From NCBI RefSeq assembly GCF_002407245.1, contig NZ_CP010681.1:1984001-2048000 (forward strand): a stretch of DNA of 64,000 nucleotides. Reading direction: 5' to 3'. Positions 44,762 to 54,875 of the stretch are shown here, piece by piece (the stretch's first letter is position 1; each line of letters opens with the position of its first letter). This DNA is from Phaeobacter piscinae (GTDB lineage: Bacteria; Pseudomonadota; Alphaproteobacteria; Rhodobacterales; Rhodobacteraceae). A program made the position numbers and the translations under genes. The notes under the pieces are model-generated. The model made no database searches and was not told the origin of the DNA. It was given only the letters and a program-made list of their open reading frames with translations.

Positions 44762-46600
44762 TCAATCGCTTGCCTGACGGCGCGCCTTCACCCGCACATA
44801 GTCTCCCGGCGCTGGCGTAAGCGGCGGATGCTGGGAATCACCGGGATCACGGGCCGGGACCTGTTTGCCGGACCGTTTCTTGAGCCAGCTTTCCCAACGT
44901 GGCCACCAGGACCCTTCGTTGAAGGTGGCCCCCTCCCGCCAGCTGTCGGCATCGACCTTCAGATCGGTATTGGTGTAATGGCCGTATTTGTTGCGGGTCG
45001 GCGGATTGACGATGCCCGCAATGTGACCCGACTGGGCCACCACAAAGGTCTTCGAGCGCGACCCCATCTGCTGCACGCCGCGATAGCAGTCTTTCCAGCG
45101 GGCGATATGGTCAGTCTCACAGGTGATCGCCATCACCGGCACAGTCACGTCGCGCACATGCAGCGTGTGGCCCATCAGCTCAAACCCGTCACGCACGAAT
45201 TCATTGCGCTGGCACAGGCCGCGCAGATACTGCATCGCCATCCGTCCCGGCAGGTTGGCGCCATCGCCATTCCAATACAGCAGATCAAAGGCTGGGGGCG
45301 TCTCCCCCATCATATAGCTGCGGATGGCCGGGCCGTAGACCAGATCGTTGGAGCGCAGGAAGGAAAATGTCCGCGCCATAATATAAGAGCGCAGCAGACC
45401 GTTGTTGGTAATCTCCTCCTCGATCCCGTCGATGAAGTCGTTTTGCAGGAAGGGCGTGAACTCCCCCTGATCGGAGAAATCTGTCAGCGCGGTGAAAAAC
45501 GTCGCCGATTTGATCGAGGTATCGCCCCGCTGTTTCAGCAGCGACAGGGTCAGGCTGAGAGTGGTGCCCGCAATACAGTAGCCGACAGCATTGACCTGTT
45601 TGACCTTGCAGATCGACTTGGCGGTCTCGATCGCGCTCAGATAGCCCTTCTCGATATAGTCCTCCAGCCCCAGATCGGCGTGCTCCGCGCTGGGGTTGAG
45701 CCAGGACACCACAAACAGCGTATAGCCCTGCTCGGTCACCCATTTGATCAGGCTATTCTGCGCCTTGAGGTCGAGAATATAGAACTTGTTGATCCAGGGC
45801 GGGAACAGCACGATCGGGGTCTCATGCACGGTTTCCGTGGTGGGACGATACTGGATCAGCTCCATCATCTCGTTGCGGAACACAACTTCGCCGGGTGTCG
45901 TGGCGATATTGCGGCCGATTTCAAAGGCGCTCTCATCCGCTAGCCGCACCACCAGTTCGCCGTCATTGGCCTCCAGATCGGCAACCAGATTCTCCAGACC
46001 CTTGATCAGCGACTGACCTTCGGTCTCCACCGCCTTTTCCAGCGCGTCGGGGTTTGTCGCCAGAAAATTGGTGGGCGCCATCATCTGCACGATCTGGTCG
46101 GCAAAATAGCCGAGCCGCCGTTTGTCGATGTCGTCGATATCCTCAACCTCAGCCACGGCGTTGCGGATCGCCTCAGCATTGGTGAGATACTGCTGCTTGA
46201 TAAAGTGGAAATAGGGGTTTGATTGCCACATCGGATTGGCAAAGCGGCGATCCGCCGGCGCAGTAGACGCGGTGGGCGCGGTCTCATCCGGGCTGTCGCC
46301 CTCCAGGGATTTCGCCAAAAGCGACTGAGCTTCGGCGAAATTCACCACCGCCTGGCCCCAGTAAGCCACTTGTTTTTCCAACAGCTTTGCCGGGTTTTTC
46401 GCCATTTCCGACCAATAGGCCGTTGCTGCGCGTGCAAAAAGCTCTTGATTCGGACCATCCAGCGAAGCGGGGTGAGATTTTTTCTGAGCCAGAACATCCA
46501 TCAGACGTTTTGAAAGTTGCTCAACCTGCTCCATATTTTTTTTAATTCGTTCAATATGTTCCGGTGAGACGTCCGGATCCGTGCTCTCACTTGTTGTCAT
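44762..46600 (-). CDS. phaC: Class I poly(3-hydroxyalkanoate) synthase
   Basis: 612 residues. N-terminal PhaC_N domain and alpha/beta-hydrolase catalytic domain with the lipase-like box GYCIAGTTLSL containing the nucleophile Cys, plus catalytic Asp region TCETDHIA and His in SGHIAGIVNPP. It polymerises 3-hydroxyacyl-CoA on the granule surface. Length is normal for class I. It is divergent from phaZ across 145 bases with one PhaR-type palindrome (46623-46637). The gene reads towards phaP with 133 bases between. Confidence 0.96.
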   Translation of the reverse strand: MTTSESTDPDVSPEHIERIKKNMEQVEQLSKRLMDVLAQKKSHPASLDGPNQELFARAATAYWSEMAKNPAKLLEKQVAYWGQAVVNFAEAQSLLAKSLEGDSPDETAPTASTAPADRRFANPMWQSNPYFHFIKQQYLTNAEAIRNAVAEVEDIDDIDKRRLGYFADQIVQMMAPTNFLATNPDALEKAVETEGQSLIKGLENLVADLEANDGELVVRLADESAFEIGRNIATTPGEVVFRNEMMELIQYRPTTETVHETPIVLFPPWINKFYILDLKAQNSLIKWVTEQGYTLFVVSWLNPSAEHADLGLEDYIEKGYLSAIETAKSICKVKQVNAVGYCIAGTTLSLTLSLLKQRGDTSIKSATFFTALTDFSDQGEFTPFLQNDFIDGIEEEITNNGLLRSYIMARTFSFLRSNDLVYGPAIRSYMMGETPPAFDLLYWNGDGANLPGRMAMQYLRGLCQRNEFVRDGFELMGHTLHVRDVTVPVMAITCETDHIARWKDCYRGVQQMGSRSKTFVVAQSGHIAGIVNPPTRNKYGHYTNTDLKVDADSWREGATFNEGSWWPRWESWLKKRSGKQVPARDPGDSQHPPLTPAPGDYVRVKARRQASD

Positions 46601-46622
46601 CTTAACAAATCCCCCGTAATCT

Positions 46623-46637
46623 TTCTGCTATGCAGAA
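46623..46637. promoter_or_regulatory. PhaR-type operator 3
   Basis: TTCTGCTATGCAGAA, an arm-perfect palindrome containing CTGC-N3-GCAG, in the shared control region of phaC and phaZ. Confidence 0.75.
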
Positions 46638-46745
46638 TACTGTCCGCCCATCATACGACAAAGCAGTGAAACGTCCGATGGGTTGTGACACAACCGCACG
46701 TGGATTCAGATCGGATCCAAGCGGCCAACGCAATGGAGATATAAC

Positions 46746-48020
46746 ATGCGTTACATGATGTCGTACGATCTGATGGAAACCATGCGCAACACCAACCAGT
46801 GGCTTGGCGCAACGGCCCTGTCGATGGCGTCGAACCCCGCCTTTGCCGCGATCCCCAATCCGGCGCTCAGCTGGATGGCCGCCTGGGGCGAGGTCACGGA
46901 ACGCAGTTTCCAGCGCATGGTCACCAAACCGGACTGGGGCATTTACACCCAGACCTGCGCCGATGGCCGCGATCACGTGGTGGAGATCGACACGGTTGTG
47001 GAACGGCCCTTTGGCGATCTGATCCATTTCCGCGTGGCAGGCCGCGCCGAACAGCCGCGCAAGGTGCTGCTGGTGGCGCCGATGTCGGGCCACTACGCAA
47101 CCCTGCTGCGCTCCACCGTCAAAAGCCTGATCGAAAACTGCGAAGTCTATGTCACCGACTGGCATAACGCGCGCGATATTCCGGTCTCCGCAGGCAAGTT
47201 CGATATTGAAGATTACACCCTCTACCTCGTTGATTTCATGCGCGAGATGGGGCCGGACACCCATGTGATTGCGGTCTGCCAACCGGCGCCGCTGACCTTG
47301 GCGGCCACCGCTTATCTGGCGGAACAGGATCCCGGCGCCCAGCCCTGTTCGCTGACGCTGATTGGCGGGCCGGTAGATCCCGATGCGACCCCCACCGATG
47401 TGACGGATTTTGGCCGCCGGGTCACCATGGGTCAGCTGGAAGAAACGATGATCCAGCGCGTCGGCTTCAAGTATAAGGGTGTGGGCCGCAAGGTGTATCC
47501 AGGCCTGTTGCAGCTCAGCTCCTTCATGTCGATGAACGGTGAGCGTCACTCAAAGGCGTTTATGGACCAGATCCAGCGCGTCAGCCGGGGTGAGGCGTCG
47601 GATCACGACGCCCACAACCGGTTCTATGACGAATATCTCGCCGTGATGGATATGACGGCGGAGTTCTATCTCTCCACTGTGGAGCGTGTCTTCAAAGGGG
47701 GCGAAATCGCGCGCAATGAATTTGTCGTCGCCGGGCACAAGGTGGATATCGGCAAAATCACCGATGTGGCGGTCAAAACCGTCGAAGGCGCCAATGATGA
47801 TATCTCGGCGCCCGGTCAGTGCATCGCCGCGCTGGATCTCTGCACTGGCCTGCCGGAGACGAAAAAGGCCAGCCATGTGGAGCCGGGGGCGGGACACTAT
47901 GGCATCTTTGCCGGGCGCAGCTGGCGTGACAATATCCGCCCGCTGGTGATCGAATTCATGAACGCCAACGCCCGCAAGGCAAAGAAACCGGCCGCGAAAC
48001 GCGCCAAGGCAACCGCCTGA
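46746..48020 (+). CDS. phaZ: Intracellular PHB depolymerase
   Basis: 424 residues. PhaZ (DepA-like) signature with the nucleophile Cys in VCQPAPLTL, near residue 178, after VLLVAPMSGHYATLLRSTV and VTDWHNARDIP; catalytic His in EPGAGHYGIFAG. The C-terminus is basic (AKKPAAKRAKATA), perhaps for granule or DNA contact. It breaks down the polymer in native granules. GGAGAT precedes the ATG. Divergent from phaC with which it shares an operator. Confidence 0.94.
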   Translation: MRYMMSYDLMETMRNTNQWLGATALSMASNPAFAAIPNPALSWMAAWGEVTERSFQRMVTKPDWGIYTQTCADGRDHVVEIDTVVERPFGDLIHFRVAGRAEQPRKVLLVAPMSGHYATLLRSTVKSLIENCEVYVTDWHNARDIPVSAGKFDIEDYTLYLVDFMREMGPDTHVIAVCQPAPLTLAATAYLAEQDPGAQPCSLTLIGGPVDPDATPTDVTDFGRRVTMGQLEETMIQRVGFKYKGVGRKVYPGLLQLSSFMSMNGERHSKAFMDQIQRVSRGEASDHDAHNRFYDEYLAVMDMTAEFYLSTVERVFKGGEIARNEFVVAGHKVDIGKITDVAVKTVEGANDDISAPGQCIAALDLCTGLPETKKASHVEPGAGHYGIFAGRSWRDNIRPLVIEFMNANARKAKKPAAKRAKATA

Positions 48021-48094
48021 CACACCGCCAACAGCTGGACCGGGCTAGACCAGGGTCTGAACCAATCGGACGATGACACAAAGGAGCGCCCAGA

Positions 48095-48667
48095 ATGGCC
48101 GATCCGCTGAGTTTCGCATGTGACTGCGGAAAAATCCGTGGCGAGCTATCGCAAGAGGCGCGCAAGGCGGGCACCCGTATCGTCTGCTTCTGCGCCGATT
48201 GCCGCGCCAATGAAATCTATCACAACCAGCCCGACCCGGCCCCGGGCCCGGTTGATCTGTTTCAGGTCAATCCCGACGGGGTCCGGTTCCATCAGGGACA
48301 AGATCTGTTGCGGCTAATGCGGCTCAGTCCGAAGGGGCTGTTTCGCTGGTACGCGGGCTGCTGCGGCACCCCAATGGCCAATACGCTGGCCAAACCCACG
48401 CTGCCCTTCGCCGGGCTGCGGTCGGATCGATTTGCCGATAAAGATGCGCTTGGCAAGATCCGCGCGCGGGCTTCTGTTCCGAAACAGGGCAAACAGCCCC
48501 GCACCGAAGGTGCCGCGCGGATGGTCATGTCGCTGTTGAGCCGAATGATCTCGGCGCGGCTGTCAGGCCGGTGGAGGGAGACACCGTTTTTCGACGTCGA
48601 AAGCGGTGAGCCGGTGTCAAAGCCAGAGGTGATCAGCAAGGAAGAGCGCGCAGCCCTGCTCCGCTAA
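48095..48667 (+). CDS. GFA-like DUF6151 protein
   Basis: 190 residues with CDCGKIRGE near the start and CFCADCRANEIYHN, the zinc cysteines of the GFA-type fold, plus WYAGCCGTPMANT. I take it as the DUF6151 family, related to but distinct from the GFA gene at 3822. Function unknown. AAGGAG precedes the ATG. It lies 74 bases after phaZ on the same strand and may be cotranscribed. Confidence 0.8.
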   Translation: MADPLSFACDCGKIRGELSQEARKAGTRIVCFCADCRANEIYHNQPDPAPGPVDLFQVNPDGVRFHQGQDLLRLMRLSPKGLFRWYAGCCGTPMANTLAKPTLPFAGLRSDRFADKDALGKIRARASVPKQGKQPRTEGAARMVMSLLSRMISARLSGRWRETPFFDVESGEPVSKPEVISKEERAALLR

Positions 48668-48687
48668 CCTCCGTATAAATAACTGAT

Positions 48688-49563
48688 TCAGCTGGTCTTT
48701 AGCGGGTTTGTCAGGGTCAGTGGCGGTAGCGACGGCGCTGCCGGTTGTGCCACGCCCGCAGCGGTAGTTGCAGTCTCCCGCGGCGGGTCCGGTCTCTCGT
48801 CCTGATCCGGGGCAACCTCGGCCAGCCATGCGGCCATGGCACCGGTCACCTGATCCGGTTGTTCCAGCGTTGGCAGATGGCCTGCCTCCTCAATCACACA
48901 GAGCCGGGCGTTGGGCATCAGGGCCGCCATAAATTCATGCCGTTTCAGCGGCGTCAGCCGATCCTGCGCCCCGCAGAGGATCAGGGTCGGTCCCTTGAAA
49001 CGGCGCAGTGCCGCCTGCTGATCGGTGCGCCGCTGCAGGGCCCGCGCCTGCGCCACGAACAGCTCAGGTCCCAGACTGCAGCCCTGTTGATAGATGGTGT
49101 TGAGGATATCAAGCCGCTGCGGCGACGGCGCCAGACTGTCCACCGGCAGGCAGCCGCGCAGAACATCCTCCAGCCGACCACTGCGGGCCGCGATGATCAG
49201 CGGCTCCCACTCGGCGGCCTGTGTTGGCGTATCGGGCAAGGGGCTGGTCGACATCAGACACAACCGGCTGACCCGTTCGGGTGCGCGGCGCAGGATTTCC
49301 ATCGCAACAATGCCGCCCATCGACAGCCCAGCCAGCGCAAACCGCGCTGGCAGCTGCGTCAGCAGATGATCGGCGATGCGCTCAATCCGGTCGCCGCCCA
49401 GAAGCGGCGCCACCATGGTTGGCAGCACGCCGGAAAGCGCCCGCAGCTGCGGCACGAAGACTTCCGCCGTGCCCATCAGCCCCGGAAGCATCACCAGAGG
49501 CGCACTACCCGGCCCGCCTGCGCGCGTCTCGGTCTGCCCTGCTCTGCCCAGTTGATCCGCCAC
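48688..49563 (-). CDS. Alpha/beta hydrolase
   Basis: 291 residues. Nucleophile elbow GLSMGGIVAM near residue 100, oxyanion region VMLPGLMGTAEVF, catalytic Asp in GAQDRLTPL and His in EEAGHLPTLE. C-terminal 35 residues are Pro/Thr-rich and probably disordered. No substrate family can be named. It follows the VOC gene by six bases, so the two form an operon. Confidence 0.87.
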   Translation of the reverse strand: MADQLGRAGQTETRAGGPGSAPLVMLPGLMGTAEVFVPQLRALSGVLPTMVAPLLGGDRIERIADHLLTQLPARFALAGLSMGGIVAMEILRRAPERVSRLCLMSTSPLPDTPTQAAEWEPLIIAARSGRLEDVLRGCLPVDSLAPSPQRLDILNTIYQQGCSLGPELFVAQARALQRRTDQQAALRRFKGPTLILCGAQDRLTPLKRHEFMAALMPNARLCVIEEAGHLPTLEQPDQVTGAMAAWLAEVAPDQDERPDPPRETATTAAGVAQPAAPSLPPLTLTNPLKTS

Positions 49564-49569
49564 CCGCGC

Positions 49570-50013
49570 CTATCCTCCTGCCTCGGTCCCGTAGCCGTTC
49601 CAGCGAAACGCGCCGTCGTCAGACAGCGGCGAGAACGGATTATGCGCGATTTCCCAGATATGGCCGTCGGGCGCGCGAAAATAGCCGATGGTGCCGCCCC
49701 AGAACACCTCCCCCGCCGGGCGCAGGATTGTGGCGCCTGCCGCCTCGGCCTTGGCCAAAAGCGTGGCCACATCCTCAGCACTGCGCGTGTTGTGGCTGAG
49801 GGTCATCGCCCCGGTGCCGAGGTCTTCCACCGGCAGGCCGATATCCTCAGCGAGCGCCGCCAAAGGATACAGCCCCAACGTCTGTGAGATCAGGTCAAAA
49901 GCAATGACGCCATCGGGGCTCTGCGCCCGCTGCCAGCCAAGCGCCTCGTAGAAGGCGGCGGCCTGCTCCATGTCGGGCACCCCGAGGGTGATCAGGCTGA
50001 TGCGTTGGTCCAT
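49570..50013 (-). CDS. VOC-family (glyoxalase-like) protein
   Basis: 147 residues with two beta-alpha-beta-beta-beta modules: LITLGVPDMEQAAAFYEALG and the second half ending GYFRAPDGHIWEIAHNP. Metal residues (His, Glu) are present in the second module. The fold covers glyoxalases, dioxygenases and resistance proteins; no specific activity is assigned. Upstream partner of the hydrolase gene. Confidence 0.88.
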   Translation of the reverse strand: MDQRISLITLGVPDMEQAAAFYEALGWQRAQSPDGVIAFDLISQTLGLYPLAALAEDIGLPVEDLGTGAMTLSHNTRSAEDVATLLAKAEAAGATILRPAGEVFWGGTIGYFRAPDGHIWEIAHNPFSPLSDDGAFRWNGYGTEAGG

Positions 50014-50119
50014 CGGTTCCTCTCCTGCCCGTGGCGTCCCTGATGAGGGAGGCCTCGTATATTTAACAACTCGTGGCGCGCGTTAGATTGCACCCTGCGA
50101 AGGGCGCTCTCCTTCTAGC

Positions 50120-50899
50120 TTAGCGGATCCCATCCGCGTCAGATAGCCCCAGAACCTCTGCAACAGCCGTTTCGATCAGGGCCAGACAGGCGGGATCCGA
50201 AAACCGGTGATCCGCATCTTTGACCAGTTGCAGGCGCATATCGGCGCAGCTGGCATGATCGAGCAGCCGCAGGGCGGTTTCCGTGCTGACCGCGGTATCA
50301 GCGGTGCCTTGCAGACACCGCACCGGCATCGGCAGCGTAAGCGGGGCGCGCAACACCAGATGGTTGCGCCCGTCCTCAATCATGCGTTTGGTGATCACAT
50401 AAGGCTCCATGTAGTCGCTTGGCAGTTCGACCTGCCCGCGCGTCTCCAGCTCCGCCTTCTGGGCATCGGTGAAATTGGCCCAATAGCCGTCCTCGGTAAA
50501 ATCCGGGGCGGCAGCGATGGTGACCAGACCCGCGACCCGCTCCGGCAGGGTCCGCGCCAGCAAGAGCGCCTGCCAGCCGCCCATAGAGGAGCCGACGGGA
50601 ACAATTTTGCCCGTGGTCAGCGCCTGAACCGCTGCCAGCGTGTCCTGATGCCAGTCGCCAATGCAGCCCTCTTCAAATGTGCCGGAGCTTTCACCGTGGC
50701 CGGAGTAATCAAACCGTAGAAAGCCTAATCCACGCGCCTGCGCCCAGGCTTCCAGATGTATCGCCTTGGTGCCCTCCATGTCGGATTTCAGCCCGCCCAG
50801 AAACACCACCGTCGGCGCCGCTGTCTCGCCGCTTGCGGGGGTCAGATGATAGGCCAGGCGGCGGCCGGTATCAGTGTCCAGAAATTGGGTTGCGGTCAT
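50120..50899 (-). CDS. Alpha/beta hydrolase (serine aminopeptidase-like)
   Basis: 259 residues. Motifs: VFLGGLKSDMEGTKA (oxyanion), FDYSGHGESSG, nucleophile elbow PVGSSMGGWQAL, Asp in LQGTADTAV and His in KDADHRFSD. This pattern resembles the carboxylesterase/palmitoyl-thioesterase ABHD10 type. Single gene, separated from the VOC-hydrolase pair by 106 bases. Confidence 0.87.
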   Translation of the reverse strand: MTATQFLDTDTGRRLAYHLTPASGETAAPTVVFLGGLKSDMEGTKAIHLEAWAQARGLGFLRFDYSGHGESSGTFEEGCIGDWHQDTLAAVQALTTGKIVPVGSSMGGWQALLLARTLPERVAGLVTIAAAPDFTEDGYWANFTDAQKAELETRGQVELPSDYMEPYVITKRMIEDGRNHLVLRAPLTLPMPVRCLQGTADTAVSTETALRLLDHASCADMRLQLVKDADHRFSDPACLALIETAVAEVLGLSDADGIR

Positions 50900-51141
50900 A
50901 CTGTCCCCCGTTGGTATTGTGCCAAATCACAGGCCTTCAGATCTGCCACGGCAACGGCGCGACGGCAATGGCGTGTTTCACCGCAGCCGCATGGGATCCC
51001 GGCATAGGTTGGCCACGGTGCAACGCGGCAACGCCTTCAGACTTGGCGACTTTTCACCGTCGCAACACCCTTGCGACCCATCGCCGCCATGCCTAGGGTC
51101 CGCGCGATATCCCTCTTTGCCCCACGATCAGGAGCCAGCCC

Positions 51142-52146
51142 TTGCCCCGTGCCCTTCGTCTTTTCTGTCTCGGCCTCCTCTGTCTGCTGATCCTTCTGAC
51201 CACCGTCTGGGGGGCCATGGCGCTGTGGTACCGTCTGCCCGTTGACAGCCTCTGGCGCACAGCCGCGGCTTCCGGCTTTGCCGGTCTTGGTCTGGCCACG
51301 CTCTGGGCGGTGATCCGGGGGCGGGCCTTGCGCGGGCTGTCGACCTTCTGTCTCGCGCTTGCGGCGCTGATCTGGTGGTGGGCCAGCCTCACACCCCCGG
51401 CAGAGGCCAACTGGTCGCCCGATGTCGCGCGGCAGGTCACCGGCACCCGCAATGGCGATATCCTGACGCTGACAGATGTGCGCAATTTCGACTGGACCAC
51501 CCCGACCGAATTCACCCCCCGGTGGGAAACCCGCAGCTATGACCTCAGCCAGCTGGAGACCGTCGATCTGTTCATGTCCTACTGGGCCGGGCCGGAGATG
51601 GCGCATATGGTGGTCAGCTTCGGCTTTGAGGATGGCGCGCATATCGCCTGGTCTGTGGAGGTGCGGCGTCAGGTTGGCGGTGGCTTCTCCCCCATCGCGG
51701 ACCTGTTCAAGACCAATACGCTGGTGTTGATCGCAGCGGATGAGCGCGACGTGGTGGGCACCCGAACCAATGCCCGCGGCGAGGACGTGCAGCTGTTTCG
51801 CATCGACACTGATCCGGACACCGCCCGCGCGCTGCTGATGCAATATGTCGAGGCCGCCAACAGGCTGGCCGCGCAGCCGCAATGGTATAACTCGCTGACC
51901 TCAAACTGCACCACCGTGGTGATGACGATGATCCGCATCATCGTCGAGGACGTGCCGCTGGACTGGCGGGTGCTGGCCAATGGCTACCTGCCCGAATACG
52001 CCCATGATCAGGGGGTACTGGCGACAGGCTACAGTACTGAGGAGCTGCGCAACCTTGGTAGTATCACCGCCAAGGCGCAGGCCGAGGGCATCACACCAGA
52101 CTTCTCCGCCCTGATCCGCGAAGGTGTGCCAGCTCCTGCCCCCTGA
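51142..52146 (+). CDS. DUF4105 membrane protein
   Basis: 334 residues from TTG 51142, with AGGAG seven bases before it. Three N-terminal hydrophobic segments within the first 95 residues, then a large non-cytoplasmic domain with VRNFDWTTPTEFTPRWE, VSFGFEDG and NSLTSNCTTVVMTMI, recognised as DUF4105 (papain-like Cys-His folds are proposed; Cys and Asn-Ser are visible). It may process or anchor envelope proteins; no proof. It precedes thrS but a gap of 174 bases separates them. Confidence 0.8.
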   Translation: MPRALRLFCLGLLCLLILLTTVWGAMALWYRLPVDSLWRTAAASGFAGLGLATLWAVIRGRALRGLSTFCLALAALIWWWASLTPPAEANWSPDVARQVTGTRNGDILTLTDVRNFDWTTPTEFTPRWETRSYDLSQLETVDLFMSYWAGPEMAHMVVSFGFEDGAHIAWSVEVRRQVGGGFSPIADLFKTNTLVLIAADERDVVGTRTNARGEDVQLFRIDTDPDTARALLMQYVEAANRLAAQPQWYNSLTSNCTTVVMTMIRIIVEDVPLDWRVLANGYLPEYAHDQGVLATGYSTEELRNLGSITAKAQAEGITPDFSALIREGVPAPAP

Positions 52147-52320
52147 TCCAGGACCCTAATCCGGCTTTTGCATCTTCTGGCACAAAATATCCCAGGGAGC
52201 GCGCGGGGCTGGCCCCTCGCCCGCTTGACAGCCTCGCGCGCCCCTGCCAAACGGGCAAAACACATATAACCCGCAACCGGGCGTTCAGTGGGCGCCAAAC
52301 CGACGAGGAGCAGCCAGACA

Positions 52321-54267
52321 ATGGCCCAAATCTCTCTCACCTTCCCTGATGGCAATGCACGATCCTATGACGCAGGCATCACCCCTGCTGAGGTCGCAGC
52401 CTCCATCTCTACCTCGCTTGGCAAAAAAGCGATCTCTGCCACCGTGAACGGTGCGCATTGGGATCTGCAGTGGCCGATTGACACCGACGCCTCCATCGCG
52501 CTTCACACCATGAAGGACGAAGAGCAGGCCAATGAGCTGATCCGCCACGATCTGGCCCATGTGATGGCGCGCGCGGTGCAGGAGATCTGGCCCGACACCA
52601 AGGTCACCATCGGCCCGGTGATTGAAAACGGCTGGTACTACGACTTTGATCGCGCAGAGCCCTTCACCCCCGAAGATCTCGGCACCATCGAAAAGAAGAT
52701 GAAAGAGATCATCAACAAGCGGGACGAGGTGCGCACCGAGGTCTGGGACCGCCCCCGCGCGATCCAGCACTACACCGACAACAATGAACCCTATAAGGTC
52801 GAGCTGATCGAGAGCATCCACGGCGATGAGCCGCTGCGGATGTATTGGCATGGCGACTGGCAGGACCTCTGCCGTGGCCCGCACCTGCAGCACACCGGCC
52901 AATTGCCGAGTGATGCCTTCAAGCTGATGTCCATCGCTGGCGCTTACTGGCGCGGCGACAGCGACCGCGCCATGCTGCAGCGGATCTATGGCGTTGCCTT
53001 CACCGGCAAGGAGAAACTGAAAGCCCATCTCCATATGCTGGAAGAGGCCGCCAAGCGCGACCACCGCAAACTGGGCCGCGAGATGAACCTGTTCCACATG
53101 CAGGAAGAGGCTCCCGGCCAGATCTTCTGGCACCCGAACGGCTGGAAGATCTACACCACCCTGCAGGATTACATGCGCCGCATGCAGGACCGCGACGGCT
53201 ATGTCGAGGTGAACACCCCGCAGGTGGTGGACCGCAAACTGTGGGAAGCCTCTGGTCACTGGGACAAATACCAGGAAAACATGTTCATCGTTGAGGTCGA
53301 CGAGGATCACGCCCGTGAAAAGGCCGTGAACGCGCTGAAGCCGATGAACTGCCCCTGCCATGTGCAGGTGTTCAATCAGGGCCTCAAATCCTACCGTGAT
53401 CTGCCGCTGCGCATGGCCGAGTTTGGCTCCTGTGCCCGCTATGAACCCTCGGGCGCGCTGCATGGCATCATGCGGGTGCGTGGGTTTACTCAGGATGATG
53501 GTCACATCTTCTGCGCCGAGGATCAGATCGAATCTGAAACCGCCAAGTTCATCGCCTTCCTGTCGAAGGTCTATGCCGATCTTGGCTTCCATGACTGGAC
53601 CATCAAGCTCTCGACCCGCCCGGAAAAACGCATCGGCAGCGATGAAAGCTGGGATCTGGTGGAGAAGGCGCTTGGCGATGCCTGCAAGGCGGCGGGCTAT
53701 GACTATGAGCTGCTGGAGGGCGAAGGTGCCTTCTACGGTCCCAAGCTGGAATTCACCCTGACCGACGCGATTGGCCGGAACTGGCAGTGCGGCACCCTGC
53801 AGGTGGATCCCAACCTGCCGGAACGTCTGGATGCGAATTTCATCGGTCAGGACGGCAGCAAGCACCGCCCGTTCATGCTGCACCGCGCAACCCTTGGCAG
53901 TTTTGAACGCTTCATCGGCATCCTGATCGAAGAACACGCAGGCAAGCTGCCGTTCTGGCTCGCGCCGCGTCAGGTGGTTGTCGCCTCCATCACATCGGAT
54001 GCGGATGACTATGTGAACGAAGTGGTTGAGACCCTGCGCGCCGCCGGTGTGCGGGCCGAGGCGGATATCCGCAACGAGAAGATCAACTACAAGGTCCGCG
54101 AGCATTCCGTGGGCAAGGTGCCGGTCATTCTGGCCGTCGGCCACCGCGAGGTCGAAGAGCGCACCGTTTCCGTCCGGCGTCTGGGCGAGAAACAGACCAA
54201 GGTCGAAGCGCTGGACGCTGTAACAAAAACCTTGGCGGTTGAGGCAACGCCGCCGGATCTTCTGTAA
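52321..54267 (+). CDS. thrS: Threonyl-tRNA synthetase
   Basis: 648 residues, class II synthetase. TGS domain at the start, then the editing SAD domain with [11 protein letters not shown] near residue 80, catalytic core with NCPCHVQVF (zinc Cys) and [17 protein letters not shown] (motif 2), [10 protein letters not shown], and motif 3 [15 protein letters not shown], anticodon domain at the C-terminus. ATG 52321 follows CGAGGAG; the in-frame ATG at 52288 adds only 11 residues. Terminator at 54303-54335. Confidence 0.97.
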   Translation: MAQISLTFPDGNARSYDAGITPAEVAASISTSLGKKAISATVNGAHWDLQWPIDTDASIALHTMKDEEQANELIRHDLAHVMARAVQEIWPDTKVTIGPVIENGWYYDFDRAEPFTPEDLGTIEKKMKEIINKRDEVRTEVWDRPRAIQHYTDNNEPYKVELIESIHGDEPLRMYWHGDWQDLCRGPHLQHTGQLPSDAFKLMSIAGAYWRGDSDRAMLQRIYGVAFTGKEKLKAHLHMLEEAAKRDHRKLGREMNLFHMQEEAPGQIFWHPNGWKIYTTLQDYMRRMQDRDGYVEVNTPQVVDRKLWEASGHWDKYQENMFIVEVDEDHAREKAVNALKPMNCPCHVQVFNQGLKSYRDLPLRMAEFGSCARYEPSGALHGIMRVRGFTQDDGHIFCAEDQIESETAKFIAFLSKVYADLGFHDWTIKLSTRPEKRIGSDESWDLVEKALGDACKAAGYDYELLEGEGAFYGPKLEFTLTDAIGRNWQCGTLQVDPNLPERLDANFIGQDGSKHRPFMLHRATLGSFERFIGILIEEHAGKLPFWLAPRQVVVASITSDADDYVNEVVETLRAAGVRAEADIRNEKINYKVREHSVGKVPVILAVGHREVEERTVSVRRLGEKQTKVEALDAVTKTLAVEATPPDLL

Positions 54268-54302
54268 CATTTCTGCGGTCTTTTGCTGATCTTTACCCAT
54301 TT

Positions 54303-54335
54303 ACCGGCCCCCACTTGCGGGGCCGGTTTCTTTTT
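54303..54335 (+). terminator. Intrinsic terminator after thrS
   Basis: ACCGGCCCC at 54303-54311 pairs with GGGGCCGGT at 54319-54327, followed by TTCTTTTT. Confidence 0.92.
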
Positions 54336-54501
54336 GCGCATGGTTTTAAGGGTTCGGCAGCCAGAAGGTTGTAATATACGGTCACAGCTGCTGACGCCCG
54401 CGTGAGACACAGGCTCGTGAATTCAAAGACTTCCCGGCCTGAGCTAATGTCTGACTTGTAACACCGCCCTCGCAACCAAATTCCAAAGAAGGAAGACACC
54501 A

Positions 54502-54807
54502 ATGTCCAACACCGCAAAATCCCTCGCCGTCGCTGGTGCCGTTGCTGCTGCGCTGACCTCTGCCATGGTCACCCCGGCCGCCGCCCAGTCCAAAGAGAAA
54601 TGCTATGGCGTCTCCCTCGCCGGTCAAAACGACTGCGCCGCCGGTCCCGGCACCACCTGCGCCGGCACCTCGACCGTCGATTATCAGGGCAATGCCTGGA
54701 CCCTCGTGGATGCCGGCAGCTGCGAAGGCATGGATCTGCCAGCCATGGCGGATGGCAGCGACCGCAAGGGCTCGCTGGAGCCGCTGGAGCGCGACCTGCC
54801 TGCATAA
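54502..54807 (+). CDS. bufA: DUF2282 bufferin-type precursor peptide
   Basis: 101 residues with a Sec-like signal ([20 protein letters not shown], then AAAQS) and a mature part with four cysteines at 34, 45, 53 and 74 in the contexts EKCYGV, NDCAAG, TCAGTS and GSCEGM. This is the DUF2282 pattern of BufA1, precursor of bufferins, whose cysteines are converted by an MNIO enzyme into thiooxazole-like groups that bind copper. AAGGAAG precedes the ATG. The next three genes are the expected enzyme, partner and DoxX. A hairpin separates it from bufB, suggesting excess precursor. Confidence 0.88.
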   Translation: MSNTAKSLAVAGAVAAALTSAMVTPAAAQSKEKCYGVSLAGQNDCAAGPGTTCAGTSTVDYQGNAWTLVDAGSCEGMDLPAMADGSDRKGSLEPLERDLPA

Positions 54808-54823
54808 GCAAAGGATTAACGCC

Positions 54824-54852
54824 AAGGGCGGGGGGAGTCTCCCGCCCTTTTT
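54824..54852 (+). terminator. Attenuator-like hairpin between bufA and bufB
   Basis: AAGGGCGGG at 54824-54832 pairs with CCCGCCCTT at 54841-54849 around an 8-base loop, followed by TTT to 54852. It meets the form of an intrinsic terminator but lies inside the operon, so partial termination is likely. Confidence 0.8.
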
Positions 54853-54875
54853 GTAACCCGACCCGAGGACCTGCC

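Noticed and set aside
52285..54300. Long minus-strand open frame opposite thrS
   Set aside because: Antisense shadow of thrS with composition artefacts only.
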